A stretch of 64,000 bases of DNA from NCBI GenBank assembly GCA_964020085.1, contig OZ026606.1, forward strand, positions 21,322,573 to 21,386,572, read 5' to 3'. Origin of the DNA: Micromussa lordhowensis. Lineage: Eukaryota; Cnidaria; Anthozoa; Scleractinia; Lobophylliidae. Below the pieces are notes generated by a model. The model saw nothing but the letters and a program-made list of their open reading frames with translations, was not told where the DNA came from and did not search any database. The position numbers and the translations under genes were made by a program. Below are positions 1 through 10,606 of the stretch, piece by piece (the first letter of the stretch is position 1; each line of letters begins with the position of its first letter).

Positions 1-295
1 TGACGCAAATTTCATTCAGTTCAGCTATAACACTGGTCTCTGAAACGTTACTGCCTGTGGACAAAATCGTTACTGGAAACCAGACTGAGTTAAAAGTTCA
101 TTTTTATTACAGCTTATCCCAAGTCTTAATTGACCAAATCAGTGAAATAAGAGATAGGATAGACCTGGTAAAATTTTCCACACAAATCGCTACTGATAGT
201 AGTCTCCATCGCTTGATTTCATTTACACTTTGACAACTAGAAAGCAACATGGTTACATCACAGTATCACTATCTTATCATATGACTAGCAGTAGT

Positions 296-499
296 TGTCG
301 TGAAACTTGTTAGCGCACAGGAGGTTTTTGTTTATGTTCTGTTTGTATATAGTTCCGATGACATTTTATGATTGACAGCTGATCACGAGACTTTTAATAT
401 AATTACACATGTGCTTTTCTGATTAACTAAGTGGTGAAATACTTGTCGTCGAATAAATACGTTTCAAATCAAATGGACTGCGAGAATTCTTATTCGATA
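296..499 (+). repeat. 5' LTR of BEL/Pao element
   Basis: It starts TGTCGTGAAACTTG and ends TTCTTATTCGATA, the same as 6439-6642. An AATAAA at 451-456 could act as the polyadenylation signal in the 3' copy. The termini are TG...TA rather than TG...CA. Confidence 0.95.
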
Positions 500-502
500 T
501 AA

Positions 503-520
503 TGGCGCCCAACGTGGGGC
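503..520 (+). other. tRNA primer-binding site
   Basis: TGGCGCCCAACGTGGGGC begins three bases after the 5' LTR. The leading TGG matches the CCA tail of a tRNA primer. I did not assign the tRNA species. Confidence 0.8.
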
Positions 521-543
521 AGTGACCTCGACACTAACGAAGA

Positions 544-3500
544 ATGACCGATAAGCTAGGGCGCACCCGCGCCAAACGTGGTGGAAACCGAAGTGTAATG
601 ACGAAACTTATGAACGAAGCCGATGGTCTTATACACGCTGATGAAATAGACGAACAACGCTTAAAGATTATTGCCGATTCATTGAACGAAAAGCTAACAT
701 TGGTTAAATCTCTCGACGAAGAAATTATAGAAAGTTGTCATGTGGAGGAGATCGCAAACGAAATAGAGGAATCTGAAGATATCAATCTGCGGGTGCTGTT
801 TATGCTACAATCTATCATGGAAGCAACGAGTTCAAAGTCTAACGACAAAGGAATCTTCACAGTGAAGGGAACAAATGGTGACGAAACTGCTCCTTCTACA
901 TCGCTACAATCGACTACTGGACCTCAAACGACAAATGCTTCTGAAAATGTGGATTCGGGAAATACTCACCTTGTTCAAAACGTGGAGAGTTCAATTGGTG
1001 ATGTAAGTCAACCGCTTCAAAGCCCCGCGCCATCAGCGGACGCTGGAGTTCATGCACCGCATTCGCCGGAGAGTTCAGGTACGAATTTTCCATTATCAAC
1101 TAACAGTAACGTTAACACAGTCACCTCTCCGAGTATCGCTAATCCCATGGCCACTCAACCGAGAGCGAAATTACCGAAACTAGTTTTGCCGAAATTCAAG
1201 GGAGATGTTACGCAATGGCAAGGTTTCTGGGACAGTTACAACAGCTCCATACACACCAACCCACAACTCACCCAGATCGATAAATTTAATCACCTACATT
1301 CGCTCTTGGAGGGGCAAGCTGCACGATCAATTCAAGGTTTAACTAGAACTGAAGCCAACTACAACTCTGCAATCGATCTATTACATAAACGTTTTGGCAA
1401 GCCCCAGAATATCATCTCTAAGCACATGGATGAGATGCTTAAGATTCCAGGGTGTGTCAATGACAACGCCTCCCAGCTTCGACACGTTTACGATAGGATA
1501 AGCATCAATATACGCGGTTTAGAGTCGTTGGGCGTTAGTTCTAGCCAGTATGGAAGTTTACTAATTCCCGTGATAATGTCTAAATTACCGCCCGAAATCA
1601 GAATTCAAGTCGCCAGAAATACAGCCCGTGAGGTCTGGGAAATGTCCGACTTATTAGAAGTTATCAGACAGGAAGTTGAGGCCCGTGAAATCAGCGATGG
1701 TGTAAAAACAAACGTGAACTTAGAAAAACCTAAACCTAACGGGAATAGGCCGACCTCTTCAACCCTGTTATCCCATGATGGCACGCGACCTCCACCTAGA
1801 GTAAATCAAGTCAAATGCGTTTATTGTGGTGGTCTTCATTATTCAGCTTCTTGTGAAAGTGTTAGTGATCCGCAATCTCGTATCGAAATTCTCAAGAGAG
1901 ATCGAAGATGTTTTGTTTGTTTAAGACGCGATCATCAGAGCGGCTCATGTGTCAAGAACTGTCGCCGATGCCATGGCAACCACCATCAGTCAATTTGCCG
2001 CCAATCAATTTCCAAACAACATGATCCATCTGCTCCAAACAGAAATTCGCAGGAAACGCACAACACGACTCTTGTAAGTCACGCAACAGAGAACCCGCAA
2101 CTCGTACAAACGACAACAACTGCTAGTTCCGGAACGAAAGGAACCGTCTTGCTGCAAACTGCTCGAGCTGTTGCCTACAACGAAGACGGGACGAAATCAA
2201 CCAACGTCCGGATTTTATTCGATAATGGGAGCCAACGCTCTTACGTTACCAACACGTTAAAGTCTCGACTCAGTCTAGAGCCTCTGAGGAAAGAAACGCT
2301 ACATTTGAACACTTTTGGAGAACAACGATATCGCACACAAGACTGTGACGTGGTGAATGTCAGGTTGGGAGGACCTGGCTGTGAAGAAATCGAAATTTGC
2401 GCTCTTGGTTTTCCAGTGATATGTTCGTCGTTGCCGAACAAGATTGATGTTAGCAAGTTTCCTCACTTACACGGCTTAGAACTTGCTGAAGAATTCGACG
2501 AAAGCGGTGACGAATCCATCGACATTCTCATCGGATCTGATTATTATTGGAACATAGTGAGCGGAGAGACAGTTCATGGCGAATCAGGCCCTACCGCCGT
2601 CAAGAGTAAACTGGGTTGGCTTTTGTCTGGGCCCAATGGAGAAAGAATCTCGAGCAATCACGTAAGTTCTCATCTAGTGATAACGGGGAATGTAGGCTCA
2701 TTGTATTCCGCGAACGAACACGACGAACTTTTGAACACTATTAAGGACTTTTGGGAAACCGAATCGATCGGAATCAAGGAGCAACTCAGCACAAGAGCAA
2801 CAGAAGGCACTGATTTTCTAAGAGATCCAAGCTACAATGGAAAACGATACGAAGTGGGTCTACCCTGGAAAGAAGATTGCGTGCCTTCCACTAACAATTA
2901 TCAGATGTGCTCATCGCGACTCAAATCGTTACGAAGCAAACTGAGCCAAGAACCTGCATTGTTAAGCGAATACAACAACATCATTAACGAACAGGAGAAA
3001 AATGGAATTATCGAACGGGCAGAAGAACTTTGCGGTAATGAAGAAATTAACAAAGGAATTCATTTTTCGCCACATCATGCAGTAGTCCGCAAGGAACGAG
3101 AAACAACGAAGGTCCGTATTGTCTACGATGGATCTGCAAAATCTTCAAAACAAGGAAGATCACTGAACGACTGTTTGGAAACTGGTCCAAATCTCATTCC
3201 GCATATCTTTGATATGTTAGCGAAATTCCGATGGAACAGCGTTGGCCTCACAGCTGACATCGAAAAAGCGTTTCTGAATGTTGGAATCAAGAAAGAGGAT
3301 CGAGACATGCTTCGATTTCTGTGGTTTAAAGATCCCACAGCCGAAAACCCCGAAATGGTACAGTTCAGGTTCAATCGTTTAGTGTTTGGACTACGCCCCT
3401 CGCCTTCTATTTTGTGCTCCACAATCAAGCATCATTTGAAGTTCTACAGACAAAGCGAGCCGGAAATGGCAGAAATGCTCGAAAATTCCCTGTACGTGGA

Positions 3501-6375
3501 TGACTTGATCACTGGTGACGACGACGACAAGGCCGCTTTCGCTATTTACAAGAAGTCTAAAACGATAATGGCTGCAGGTGGCTTTCGTCTCAGAAAGTGG
3601 AATTCCAACTCGGCAAATTTAATCGAAGAAATTGCGAAATTAGAAGTGTCAAGTCAGCAAACAAGCGATTCTTCAGATGCTACAAAGGAAGACGACGAGT
3701 CCTATGCCAAATCAAGTACCAGTTTGGGCAGCCCTACTAAAAGTGACGGGAAAACAGTCAAAGTTCTAGGAATTAACTGGGACACTGATAACGATGAAAT
3801 CTTCTTTAACTTTGCCGAATTGTACGAATTTGGAAGGTCACTTCCGGTCAACAAAAGATCGGTGCTCAAACTCACCGCCAAGATTTTCGACCCTTTAGGA
3901 TTCCTAAGTCCTTTCGTCATCCGATTAAAGATGTTGTTCCAAGTTTTATGTAGCGAGAAAATCGACTGGGATCAGCCACTTCGAGGAGAAATGAACAAAA
4001 CTTGGAACTTGATGTTCGAAGAATTGAAACCATTGGGATATGTCAGAATACCGAGATGCTATTTTAACCCAGGGTTTTCAAAGACTGATGTACAACTCCA
4101 CGGGTTTAGCGACGCATCAGAGAGAGCCTATGGAGCCGTCGTGTACATCAGAGTGGTATACAGTGATAGTCGCATCGAGACAAGATTAGTCGCAAGCAAG
4201 ACTAGAGTTTCGCCTATCAAGAAACAATCTATCCCTCGTTTGGAATTACTTGGAGCTGTTATTTTGTCACGACTCACAAGAACCGTATTGAAGGCGCTAC
4301 CGAATCAAGTGAATCGAATAAATTACTGGGTCGATTCAAGAACTGTGCTTTGTTGGATTAAAAACGACAAGCATTGGAAACAATACGTCAAACATCGTGT
4401 AGACGAGATCCGGCAATTGACAGCGAAGCAAGATTGGAGATATTGTCCTGGAGTACAGAATCCCGCTGATTTACCTTCACGGGGATTGACCGGAAATGAA
4501 ATGGTCGACAACTCTATGTGGTGGTGTGGCCCTCAATTCCTGCAATTGCCTGAAGAAGAGTGGCCTCAAGATCAAGCAACGGTCGATACTAATGAAGCTG
4601 CGCTTTCCGAAGTCGTCAAAAACCCGCCAAATGTGATCCACGTTTTAGCATCGTGTGAAGAAATCCTGACCGAGGTCAATCTCGCCGAAATCATCAATTG
4701 TCAACAAATCAGCTCTCTTGGCCGCTTGTTGCGCGTCACAGCCTACGTACTACGATTTGTTGATATCTTAAAACGACGTACATCAACACGCAAGAGCGGA
4801 AAGAAAGAAGAATTGACTAAGGAAGAAGATGATCGCGAACTCAACTCAACAGAAATCAGCCGAGCCGAGTCCCTCTGGATTAAAACAGTACAAGCCAGTT
4901 CGTTCAAAGTCGAGCTCAAATTCGTACGAAACGAATGCCAACCAAAACCTCGACGTGTGGAACAATTTGGTCTGTTTTTGGACGAAAACAAATTGCTAAG
5001 ATGTCGAGGACGGCTCAATAACGCAATCCTGTCGTCGGACAACAAGAATCCTATACTCCTGCCTTCCAAGCATCCTTATGTTGAATTGTTAATCCGTCAA
5101 ACTCATGACAAGATCAAGCACAGCTCAGTCAATAATACGCTGACGACCATTCGTGAAAGATTTTGGATTCTCCGAGGGAGACAGGCAGTGAAGCGCGTGT
5201 TGAAACGTTGCGTTACTTGTCGAAGACTCGAAGGCCTGCCGTACTCAACCTACAATGTTCCCGATTTACCAAGCGTTCGCGTCTCCGAAGATCCACCATT
5301 TACTCATACTGGAGTAGACTTTGCTGGGCCTCTTTTCGTTCGTGGTAATACTACTACTGAAAGCGACAACAACAAGTGCTATGTTTGTTTATTTACATGC
5401 GCTTCGACGAGAGCTGTACATCTCGAACTTACGCCAAATCTTACTGTTGACTCTTTCCTGTTGGCGTTTCGCCGCTTTACAAGTCGTCGGGGACTGCCTG
5501 CAACTTTGATGTCCGATAATGGAAAAACATTCCGAGGATCCTCCAAAGAAATCGTCAAGATTGCACGATCGAAAGAAGTCTTGCGTTATTTAGCCATCAA
5601 TGGTGTCAGCTGGAGATTCATAGTCGAGAAGGCTCCTTGGTGGGGAGGCTTCTGGGAGAGATTAATCCAAAGCGTCAAGCGATGTATGAAGAAGTCCCTT
5701 GGCAGAACCACCTTATCCTACGATGAGTTAAACACCTTGCTCGTTGAGGTCGAATCTGTCATTAACTCAAGACCTCTCACGTACGTGGAAGACGACCAAG
5801 ATGGCGTGAGTTACACCCTTTCCCCTTCGCATCTAATCAATGGGAGACGAGTAACGAATACTCCGAACGACAGTCATTTTGAGGTTATCAGCACCAACGA
5901 ATCGCTTACACGAAGAGCAAGACATCACCGCCATCTTCTTCGTCAATTCACTGGCCAATGGAGGAAAACGTATTTGTTAAGTCTCCGAGAGAGACATGCG
6001 CAAGTTACAAAGAATCGAAAGGGAGCGGATATAGCCATCGGAGATGTGGTCATTCTAAAAAACGATACTTCAAACAGAATGTTTTGGAAATTAGCTAAAG
6101 TTGAAGAGCTTGTTCCTGGAAAGGATGGTAATATCCGAGCTGCGATCATCAAGGTCTCGAATGCAGATCGCAATCCTCGTCTGTTGAAACGAAGTGTTAA
6201 ACATTTGTTTCCGCTTGAAGTCAACGCCAACGATGACCTTCATCGAATCGAAGAGCCCGAAGCCGAACCGACGAGCGTTTCACCCGTCAGTGACACACCG
6301 AACACTTCTGCGAACACAAGGCCACGTCGCAATGCTGCGATTATGGCCGAACTTAAGCGAAGATTTCGTACTTAG
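544..6375 (+). CDS. BEL/Pao gag-pol polyprotein (1943 aa)
   Basis: This single ATG-started frame encodes the replication machinery of the element. Order seen: a BEL-type gag-like region (about residues 200-380), cysteine/histidine knuckles (starting CVYCGGLHYSASC and CFVCLRRDH), an aspartic protease with D560-N-G-S, and a reverse transcriptase with Y984-V-D-D. Then come an RNase H-like region (FSDAS near 1190), an H2C2 zinc-binding segment ending CVTC (1556-1559), an integrase core with D1592, D1658 and E1705, and a C-terminal domain with basic residues. This order (PR-RT-RH-IN in one frame with gag) is characteristic of BEL/Pao. No stop codon or frameshift breaks it, so the copy may be autonomous. 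The start at 544 follows the primer-binding site by 23 bases. Antisense small ORFs across it are shadows. Confidence 0.96.
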   Translation: MTDKLGRTRAKRGGNRSVMTKLMNEADGLIHADEIDEQRLKIIADSLNEKLTLVKSLDEEIIESCHVEEIANEIEESEDINLRVLFMLQSIMEATSSKSNDKGIFTVKGTNGDETAPSTSLQSTTGPQTTNASENVDSGNTHLVQNVESSIGDVSQPLQSPAPSADAGVHAPHSPESSGTNFPLSTNSNVNTVTSPSIANPMATQPRAKLPKLVLPKFKGDVTQWQGFWDSYNSSIHTNPQLTQIDKFNHLHSLLEGQAARSIQGLTRTEANYNSAIDLLHKRFGKPQNIISKHMDEMLKIPGCVNDNASQLRHVYDRISINIRGLESLGVSSSQYGSLLIPVIMSKLPPEIRIQVARNTAREVWEMSDLLEVIRQEVEAREISDGVKTNVNLEKPKPNGNRPTSSTLLSHDGTRPPPRVNQVKCVYCGGLHYSASCESVSDPQSRIEILKRDRRCFVCLRRDHQSGSCVKNCRRCHGNHHQSICRQSISKQHDPSAPNRNSQETHNTTLVSHATENPQLVQTTTTASSGTKGTVLLQTARAVAYNEDGTKSTNVRILFDNGSQRSYVTNTLKSRLSLEPLRKETLHLNTFGEQRYRTQDCDVVNVRLGGPGCEEIEICALGFPVICSSLPNKIDVSKFPHLHGLELAEEFDESGDESIDILIGSDYYWNIVSGETVHGESGPTAVKSKLGWLLSGPNGERISSNHVSSHLVITGNVGSLYSANEHDELLNTIKDFWETESIGIKEQLSTRATEGTDFLRDPSYNGKRYEVGLPWKEDCVPSTNNYQMCSSRLKSLRSKLSQEPALLSEYNNIINEQEKNGIIERAEELCGNEEINKGIHFSPHHAVVRKERETTKVRIVYDGSAKSSKQGRSLNDCLETGPNLIPHIFDMLAKFRWNSVGLTADIEKAFLNVGIKKEDRDMLRFLWFKDPTAENPEMVQFRFNRLVFGLRPSPSILCSTIKHHLKFYRQSEPEMAEMLENSLYVDDLITGDDDDKAAFAIYKKSKTIMAAGGFRLRKWNSNSANLIEEIAKLEVSSQQTSDSSDATKEDDESYAKSSTSLGSPTKSDGKTVKVLGINWDTDNDEIFFNFAELYEFGRSLPVNKRSVLKLTAKIFDPLGFLSPFVIRLKMLFQVLCSEKIDWDQPLRGEMNKTWNLMFEELKPLGYVRIPRCYFNPGFSKTDVQLHGFSDASERAYGAVVYIRVVYSDSRIETRLVASKTRVSPIKKQSIPRLELLGAVILSRLTRTVLKALPNQVNRINYWVDSRTVLCWIKNDKHWKQYVKHRVDEIRQLTAKQDWRYCPGVQNPADLPSRGLTGNEMVDNSMWWCGPQFLQLPEEEWPQDQATVDTNEAALSEVVKNPPNVIHVLASCEEILTEVNLAEIINCQQISSLGRLLRVTAYVLRFVDILKRRTSTRKSGKKEELTKEEDDRELNSTEISRAESLWIKTVQASSFKVELKFVRNECQPKPRRVEQFGLFLDENKLLRCRGRLNNAILSSDNKNPILLPSKHPYVELLIRQTHDKIKHSSVNNTLTTIRERFWILRGRQAVKRVLKRCVTCRRLEGLPYSTYNVPDLPSVRVSEDPPFTHTGVDFAGPLFVRGNTTTESDNNKCYVCLFTCASTRAVHLELTPNLTVDSFLLAFRRFTSRRGLPATLMSDNGKTFRGSSKEIVKIARSKEVLRYLAINGVSWRFIVEKAPWWGGFWERLIQSVKRCMKKSLGRTTLSYDELNTLLVEVESVINSRPLTYVEDDQDGVSYTLSPSHLINGRRVTNTPNDSHFEVISTNESLTRRARHHRHLLRQFTGQWRKTYLLSLRERHAQVTKNRKGADIAIGDVVILKNDTSNRMFWKLAKVEELVPGKDGNIRAAIIKVSNADRNPRLLKRSVKHLFPLEVNANDDLHRIEEPEAEPTSVSPVSDTPNTSANTRPRRNAAIMAELKRRFRT

Positions 6376-6429
6376 GAAAACTTTTGCGTTCAAATTTTAG
6401 TACGTTTGTTTACGAATGTAACCCAAACC

Positions 6430-6436
6430 GGGGGAG
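6430..6436 (+). other. Polypurine tract of BEL/Pao element
   Basis: A GGGGGAG run ends two bases before the TG of the 3' LTR, at the position where plus-strand DNA synthesis is primed in LTR elements. Confidence 0.7.
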
Positions 6437-6438
6437 TA

Positions 6439-6642
6439 TGTCGTGAAACTTGTTAGCGCACAGGAGGTTTTTGTTTATGTTCTGTTTGTATATAGTTCCG
6501 ATGACATTTTATGATTGACAGCTGATCACGAGACTTTTAATATAATTACACATGTGCTTTTCTGATTAACTAAGTGGTGAAATACTTGTCGTCGAATAAA
6601 TACGTTTCAAATCAAATGGACTGCGAGAATTCTTATTCGATA
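6439..6642 (+). repeat. 3' LTR of BEL/Pao element
   Basis: It has the same length (204 bp) and, by eye, the same sequence as 296-499. It is followed at once by the GTAGT target duplication. Confidence 0.95.
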
Positions 6643-6647
6643 GTAGT

Positions 6648-7214
6648 CAAAGATTAGAGCAGTGTTTTCCCGCGCGTATTTTACATGCTTGGTTTAACTT
6701 TGGTGGCTTTCGGTTGAAGTTTGGTCCATCCTTGTTCCCAGGGTCTCTCTCCTCTGCCTCCCGCGGTTGGTCACGTGACCAACCAGAATCTGGGTGGTAA
6801 AAAAATCTGTTGGGCAGGAGGGGTGGCAGAGTGTTTTGATTGTTGCTGTGACAAACTTTGTGGGTTTCAAATCCTCGAGCAGTAGCTAAAAACGCCCCGC
6901 TTTATCGGGGTTCAAACGCGAATGCTGCATTATTCCTGCCGTCTCCATAATATAGAGGACTATCGTTCGCAAAGAAATTCGGCAGCCCGATGCATGGAGC
7001 ACAAACCTTCGGCGGTTCTCACATGTAAAATGTCACGTACCGAATCGGCGTGAAACCAGCTGTGGATCAGTCTTCTTGTATCTTTGAATTCGTAGGTAAT
7101 TTATTTTCATATTTTGTGGTATTTTGGATGTTAAAAAGTATTTCTGTCACACGGCCGATTAGTCGAGTATTATGTCTTGCATTTGATTAATTTACAGCAA
7201 TGCAATATAATTTA
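6648..7214. other. Non-coding stretch with a faint tRNA-like (SINE) trace
   Basis: No coding region is recognisable. At 6824-6834 TGGCAGAGTGT resembles a Pol III box A, and at 6863-6874 GGTTTCAAATCC resembles a box B. The spacing is about right for a tRNA-derived SINE head. No target duplication or tail was found, so this is only a possibility. Confidence 0.3.
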
Positions 7215-7356
7215 AGGGTGTCCGGATCATGGTGCATCAAAGGAGCCGATGAATCTACTCTGGTCACCGATTCATCGGCTTGTTTGATGTACCATGATCG
7301 AGACAGAGCTTTTTATCACTGATCCTGATCCACATCGCCTCAAAGGAACGCACCCT
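7215..7356. mobile_element. Palindromic MITE, copy A
   Basis: A 142-bp hairpin. The termini are AGGGTG and CACCCT. The inner arms, starting ATCATGGTGCATCAAAGG and ending GTTTGATGTACCATGAT, flank a loop containing CTCTGGTCAC. The central half is shared with 14242-14426. A non-autonomous DNA element is the natural reading; the superfamily is not determined. Confidence 0.75.
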
Positions 7357-8092
7357 ATTTGCTGACATATAAAGCCCGCACTTATATTTCATCACCATCG
7401 GGTTCATGTAAGTTTATACTTAGACAAACGTTTAAACACGGTTTCTTGGCATAGTCAAGAATCATATTTGCAAAATGGTAAATAAAACATCGTATTATGT
7501 AACGAAAGCTGTGCCGTGTGGTTAATTCAGGCACCACGAAAGAGCGAAACAGTTTTACTTCTTAAAAAATCGACCGGTTTGAATAAAATTATATAAATAT
7601 ATTTTGTAAAGCTTAGAATTGTAATTTTTATGCTTAAGGCAGGGGTATACGTGAAGGCTGTTTTGACGTCGCTTAACACGGCTTTTCTGTCAATATCTCG
7701 GTCACGTTTCAAGCGGCACTAAATCTCTCTGCTTATCTCATTAACCACTGTTTGGCGGTTTTGTGTAAATTTTTGGGTGATTTTTGGGAAAGAGGTATTT
7801 TTCTCAAAGGATAGGTTAAATTGCTGAAAATATGAAATGTTGAAGATTTGATGGATTTGGAAAATTGAAATTTGAAGTGAAGAATTCGTAGACGGATACC
7901 AAACAGTCCCCTAGCAACCTGGGGCTCTCTTTTGCGGGGGTCAACTGTCTGGTAGTGTTTCCAACCCATCTTAATCCTAACAATTTCCTTTTTTATATCA
8001 CTTCAAATTCCACGCCTATTCATGTTTACCCCCGCCTTAATTGATATTAAGACTTGGCGTCGTCCAATTCAGTCTGTAATCGTATCTATAAC
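7357..8092. other. No recognisable feature
   Basis: AT-rich DNA without a supported gene. The open frames here (for example minus strand 7733-7969) are short and show no family signature. Confidence 0.5.
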
Positions 8093-8422
8093 AAAATTCT
8101 CGATCGTGATTGGTTCTCCGCGCGCCGATTTGTCACGTAATCGGCGCGCTATCACGTGGGTGTCCAATTACAGGTGTCCGATTTGAACTTTTTGTAATCA
8201 GACACCTGTAATTGGATACCCACGTGATTTTCACGTCAATTACACGCGCTTTAATGGTTTCCTTAGCAACGTTTTCTACAGTTTTCAAAACTAAGGAAAA
8301 GCGCTACAGACGTTTTCGCTCAAAAGAAGTTCTCAAAAGACATCTTTAATTTCGAAATTTGCTATAGATACGATTAATTAGTAATATTGGACCTCGTGTC
8401 GTACAACTCAGGAAGTAATCGA

Positions 8423-8459
<37 letters not shown>

Positions 8460-8481
8460 TCCGATTTTGAAATTACTCGCG

Positions 8482-8520
<39 letters not shown>
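8093..8520. repeat. Hairpin-bearing repeat, copy 1
   Basis: It starts AAAATTCTCGATCGTGATTGG and ends at CTCGGTCCAATTAC, about 60-80% like 8885-9299. It holds two palindromes: 8120-8240 (arms around GTGTCCAATTACAGGTGTC) and about 8390-8515 (GGACCTCGTGT... with ...ACTCGGTCC), whose centre reads CCTCGCGCTTCGCGCTCG. Dispersed non-autonomous element, class unknown. Confidence 0.7.
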
Positions 8521-8524
<4 letters not shown>

Positions 8525-8635
8525 TCTAATCATACTCGTGATAAACAAATCGGACTCGATCCCGCTGCGCGGTCGTCCGATTTTGCTATTACTCGTATGA
8601 TTACAGACCGAATTATACTCCACTCAGTCCATTAC

Positions 8636-8638
<3 letters not shown>
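8515..8638. repeat. Third hairpin of the same style
   Basis: An inverted repeat with the same terminal theme (ACTCCACTCAGTCC) and a centre CCCGCTGCGCGGTCG. It abuts copy 1 and looks like a diverged relative of its second hairpin. Confidence 0.5.

Positions 8639-8680
<42 letters not shown>
8636..8680. repeat. (TTA)n microsatellite
   Basis: Fifteen perfect TTA units in 45 bp. Confidence 0.95.
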
Positions 8681-8884
8681 GACAAGCAAATGTTTTTAAA
8701 AACGTTAATCCAAGTTTCAACTCGTCTCAATTTCATTCATTTCCGTAGACTACATTTTGCTTCCTTTTCTAACGACTTTATTAAAATTGTTGTTGTAAAT
8801 AGTTTTGCGCTGTAAATAATTATCGCGTAAAATTTTAGTGAAGAATTTGAATGAGCTCAATAAAGAATTATTAATATTTACTAT

Positions 8885-9299
8885 AAAATTCTCGATTGTG
8901 ATTGGATCTCCGCGCGCCTGTTTGACACGTAATCGGCGCGCGATCACGTGGGTTATCCAATTACAAAAAGTTGGAATGGGATACCTACAATTGGATACGC
9001 ACGTGATTCGCACGTAAATTACGCGCGCTTTAATGGCTTCCTTCTTAATGTTTTCTAGGCCGGGTTTTTAAACTTATGGAAAGTGCTACTGACTTTTCGC
9101 TCAAAAGAAGTTCTTCAAAGACTTTTTTTAATTTCGAAAATTGTTATGGATAAGATTAATTAGTAACTGGACCTCGTGTTGTACAATTCGGGAAGTATTC
9201 GTACTCGCAATTTCTGAACAGCCTCGCGCTTCGCGCAAGTCCGATTTTGAAATACTCGCGCGATTACTTCCTGAATCGTACTCAACTCGGTCCAATTAC
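8885..9299. repeat. Hairpin-bearing repeat, copy 2
   Basis: Diverged direct copy of 8093-8520 with the same order of blocks: AAAATTCTCGATTGTGATTGG at the start, GCTCAAAAGAAGTTCTTCAAAG in the middle and CTCAACTCGGTCCAATTAC at the end. Its first palindrome is partly rearranged. Confidence 0.7.
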
Positions 9300-9453
9300 T
9301 CTTACTTATTATTAAGTATTAGTATTGGTATTAACTTGCTGTGATAGCGAGAAAAGGACTGTAAGTCAATAAAACTTGAAAAAACCGTTACTTTCCGTGA
9401 AACACCTTTGAAGCTTCACTCTTTTTAAACTTTAAATGCTTGTCTATCGAGTT

Positions 9454-10524
9454 TTATACTAAACCGTTGCCACATTTTGTTTTCCAGAACAATCCAACGC
9501 GAATGCTAAAGTACTCCAAGTGTCGTAGGATAGAGAGCTCCTTTTCCGAGAAACTGCATGTGGCGTCTTCGTTGTAGGGTTTGCCATGACACTCCCTGTG
9601 CGTAGAATTCACGCTGACGGCCTCTTCACTGTAGAAAACCTCCACGCCATGATGGTACGGACCACGTTCTTTATTTGGTGTTCCGTTTATAGGTGGAAAA
9701 TGAGGGACTAAGTCATTGTAATTAACAACTCTCCAACTATTGTTGAGCAGTTGATCGTGTTGCAGAGCATAGTCGTAGTTACCAACTCGAGGCATGCCAA
9801 ACGTGTACAAGATGATGTTCTTACGAGGAACTATGTTGTAATAAGCGAGCCAAGTACTTGCCAACGAAGCCATTGCTGCTCCCAAAGAATGTCCCGTGAT
9901 CCAGATTTGATACGATGGGTTCTTCAGTACAAGAGCTTTCACTTCCGCCTCCATGCTCGGCCATAACACATAAAAAGCTCTCTTCCAGTAGGATTGAACT
10001 TTACCGTTGAGAAAGTTTACTTCAGGGGAAATTAACGATTCTAAGAATTCCACAATTGCTTGCTCGTATTTTGCAGAGCCACGAAACGCGACCACAACAG
10101 CTTTCAAGGCATGCGAAACAACAACATAGCCAGAGCATTCATTTTCGAACATGTCACACTTCCTCGTAACCACACGCTGAAGTTGGAACTTCTCAGATGG
10201 CAGAACGTTTTCGAAGCATTCCTGTTTGTGACCTGGGGCGTACGCAACAGCTGAGAGAAGCAACATCTTCATCGATACTTCAGGATCGTAATGAGGCAAT
10301 TTGTCGTCGCAGTGAGAGAGCTGAATAACAGTTTGTTCCATGCTGCAAGGACTCACGGCATCAGCGCCTGGTGAATGACACTTGCTATCCCTCTTACACC
10401 ATCTACACTGAATGAAACGCGAACTCACGCAGTCCGCGCAGTTGTTAGAGCTACACAAGTGGGCTACGACCACGGTCAGTTGGGAAAGGAAGACAATGAA
10501 AGCAAGAAGAGCATAGCGAAACAT
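9454..10524 (-). CDS. Secreted PSI-domain class-3 lipase (356 aa), inverted paralog
   Basis: Predicted secreted esterase/lipase of the alpha/beta-hydrolase lipase_3 family. An N-terminal signal peptide (about residues 1-21) is followed by a cysteine-rich PSI-like module (about 23-72, motif CRWCKRD) and the lipase domain from about 130. The catalytic set is S213 in GHSLG, D271 in DLVP, and H291/H292 in YHHGVE. The strand before the active site carries VVVAFRGS. The frame is intact and intronless. It is shorter and clearly diverged from the four plus-strand copies at 22055, 29058, 42139 and 53594: it ends soon after the FWKTKCG segment and lacks their basic tail. It lies outside the array and points the other way, so it may be an older founder or outgroup copy. 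The substrate cannot be read from sequence; a phospholipase or galactolipase role is equally possible. Confidence 0.93.
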   Translation of the reverse strand: MFRYALLAFIVFLSQLTVVVAHLCSSNNCADCVSSRFIQCRWCKRDSKCHSPGADAVSPCSMEQTVIQLSHCDDKLPHYDPEVSMKMLLLSAVAYAPGHKQECFENVLPSEKFQLQRVVTRKCDMFENECSGYVVVSHALKAVVVAFRGSAKYEQAIVEFLESLISPEVNFLNGKVQSYWKRAFYVLWPSMEAEVKALVLKNPSYQIWITGHSLGAAMASLASTWLAYYNIVPRKNIILYTFGMPRVGNYDYALQHDQLLNNSWRVVNYNDLVPHFPPINGTPNKERGPYHHGVEVFYSEEAVSVNSTHRECHGKPYNEDATCSFSEKELSILRHLEYFSIRVGLFWKTKCGNGLV

Positions 10525-10606
10525 CTTTGTGCTTCAGGTTTGCTGAATCGAGTATTAAACTGACAAGTCACCTTCAATAAATGCTGTTTCACTTGATGTT
10601 AATGAG

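Larger units (their letters stand above)
291..6647 (+). mobile_element. Complete BEL/Pao LTR retrotransposon with target duplication
   Basis: The element proper is 296-6642, flanked by the 5-bp direct repeat GTAGT (291-295 and 6643-6647), which is the target-duplication length usual for BEL/Pao. It has two 204-bp LTRs that I read as identical, a primer-binding site right after the 5' LTR, one long gag-pol frame, and a G-rich polypurine tract before the 3' LTR. Identical LTRs plus an unbroken frame mean a very recent insertion. No env-like frame follows pol. It lies outside the lipase array and is unrelated to it. Confidence 0.97.

Noticed and set aside
8636..8680. Regularly spaced repeats as a CRISPR-like array
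   Set aside because: Simple TTA microsatellite in eukaryotic DNA; no spacer structure anywhere in the window.
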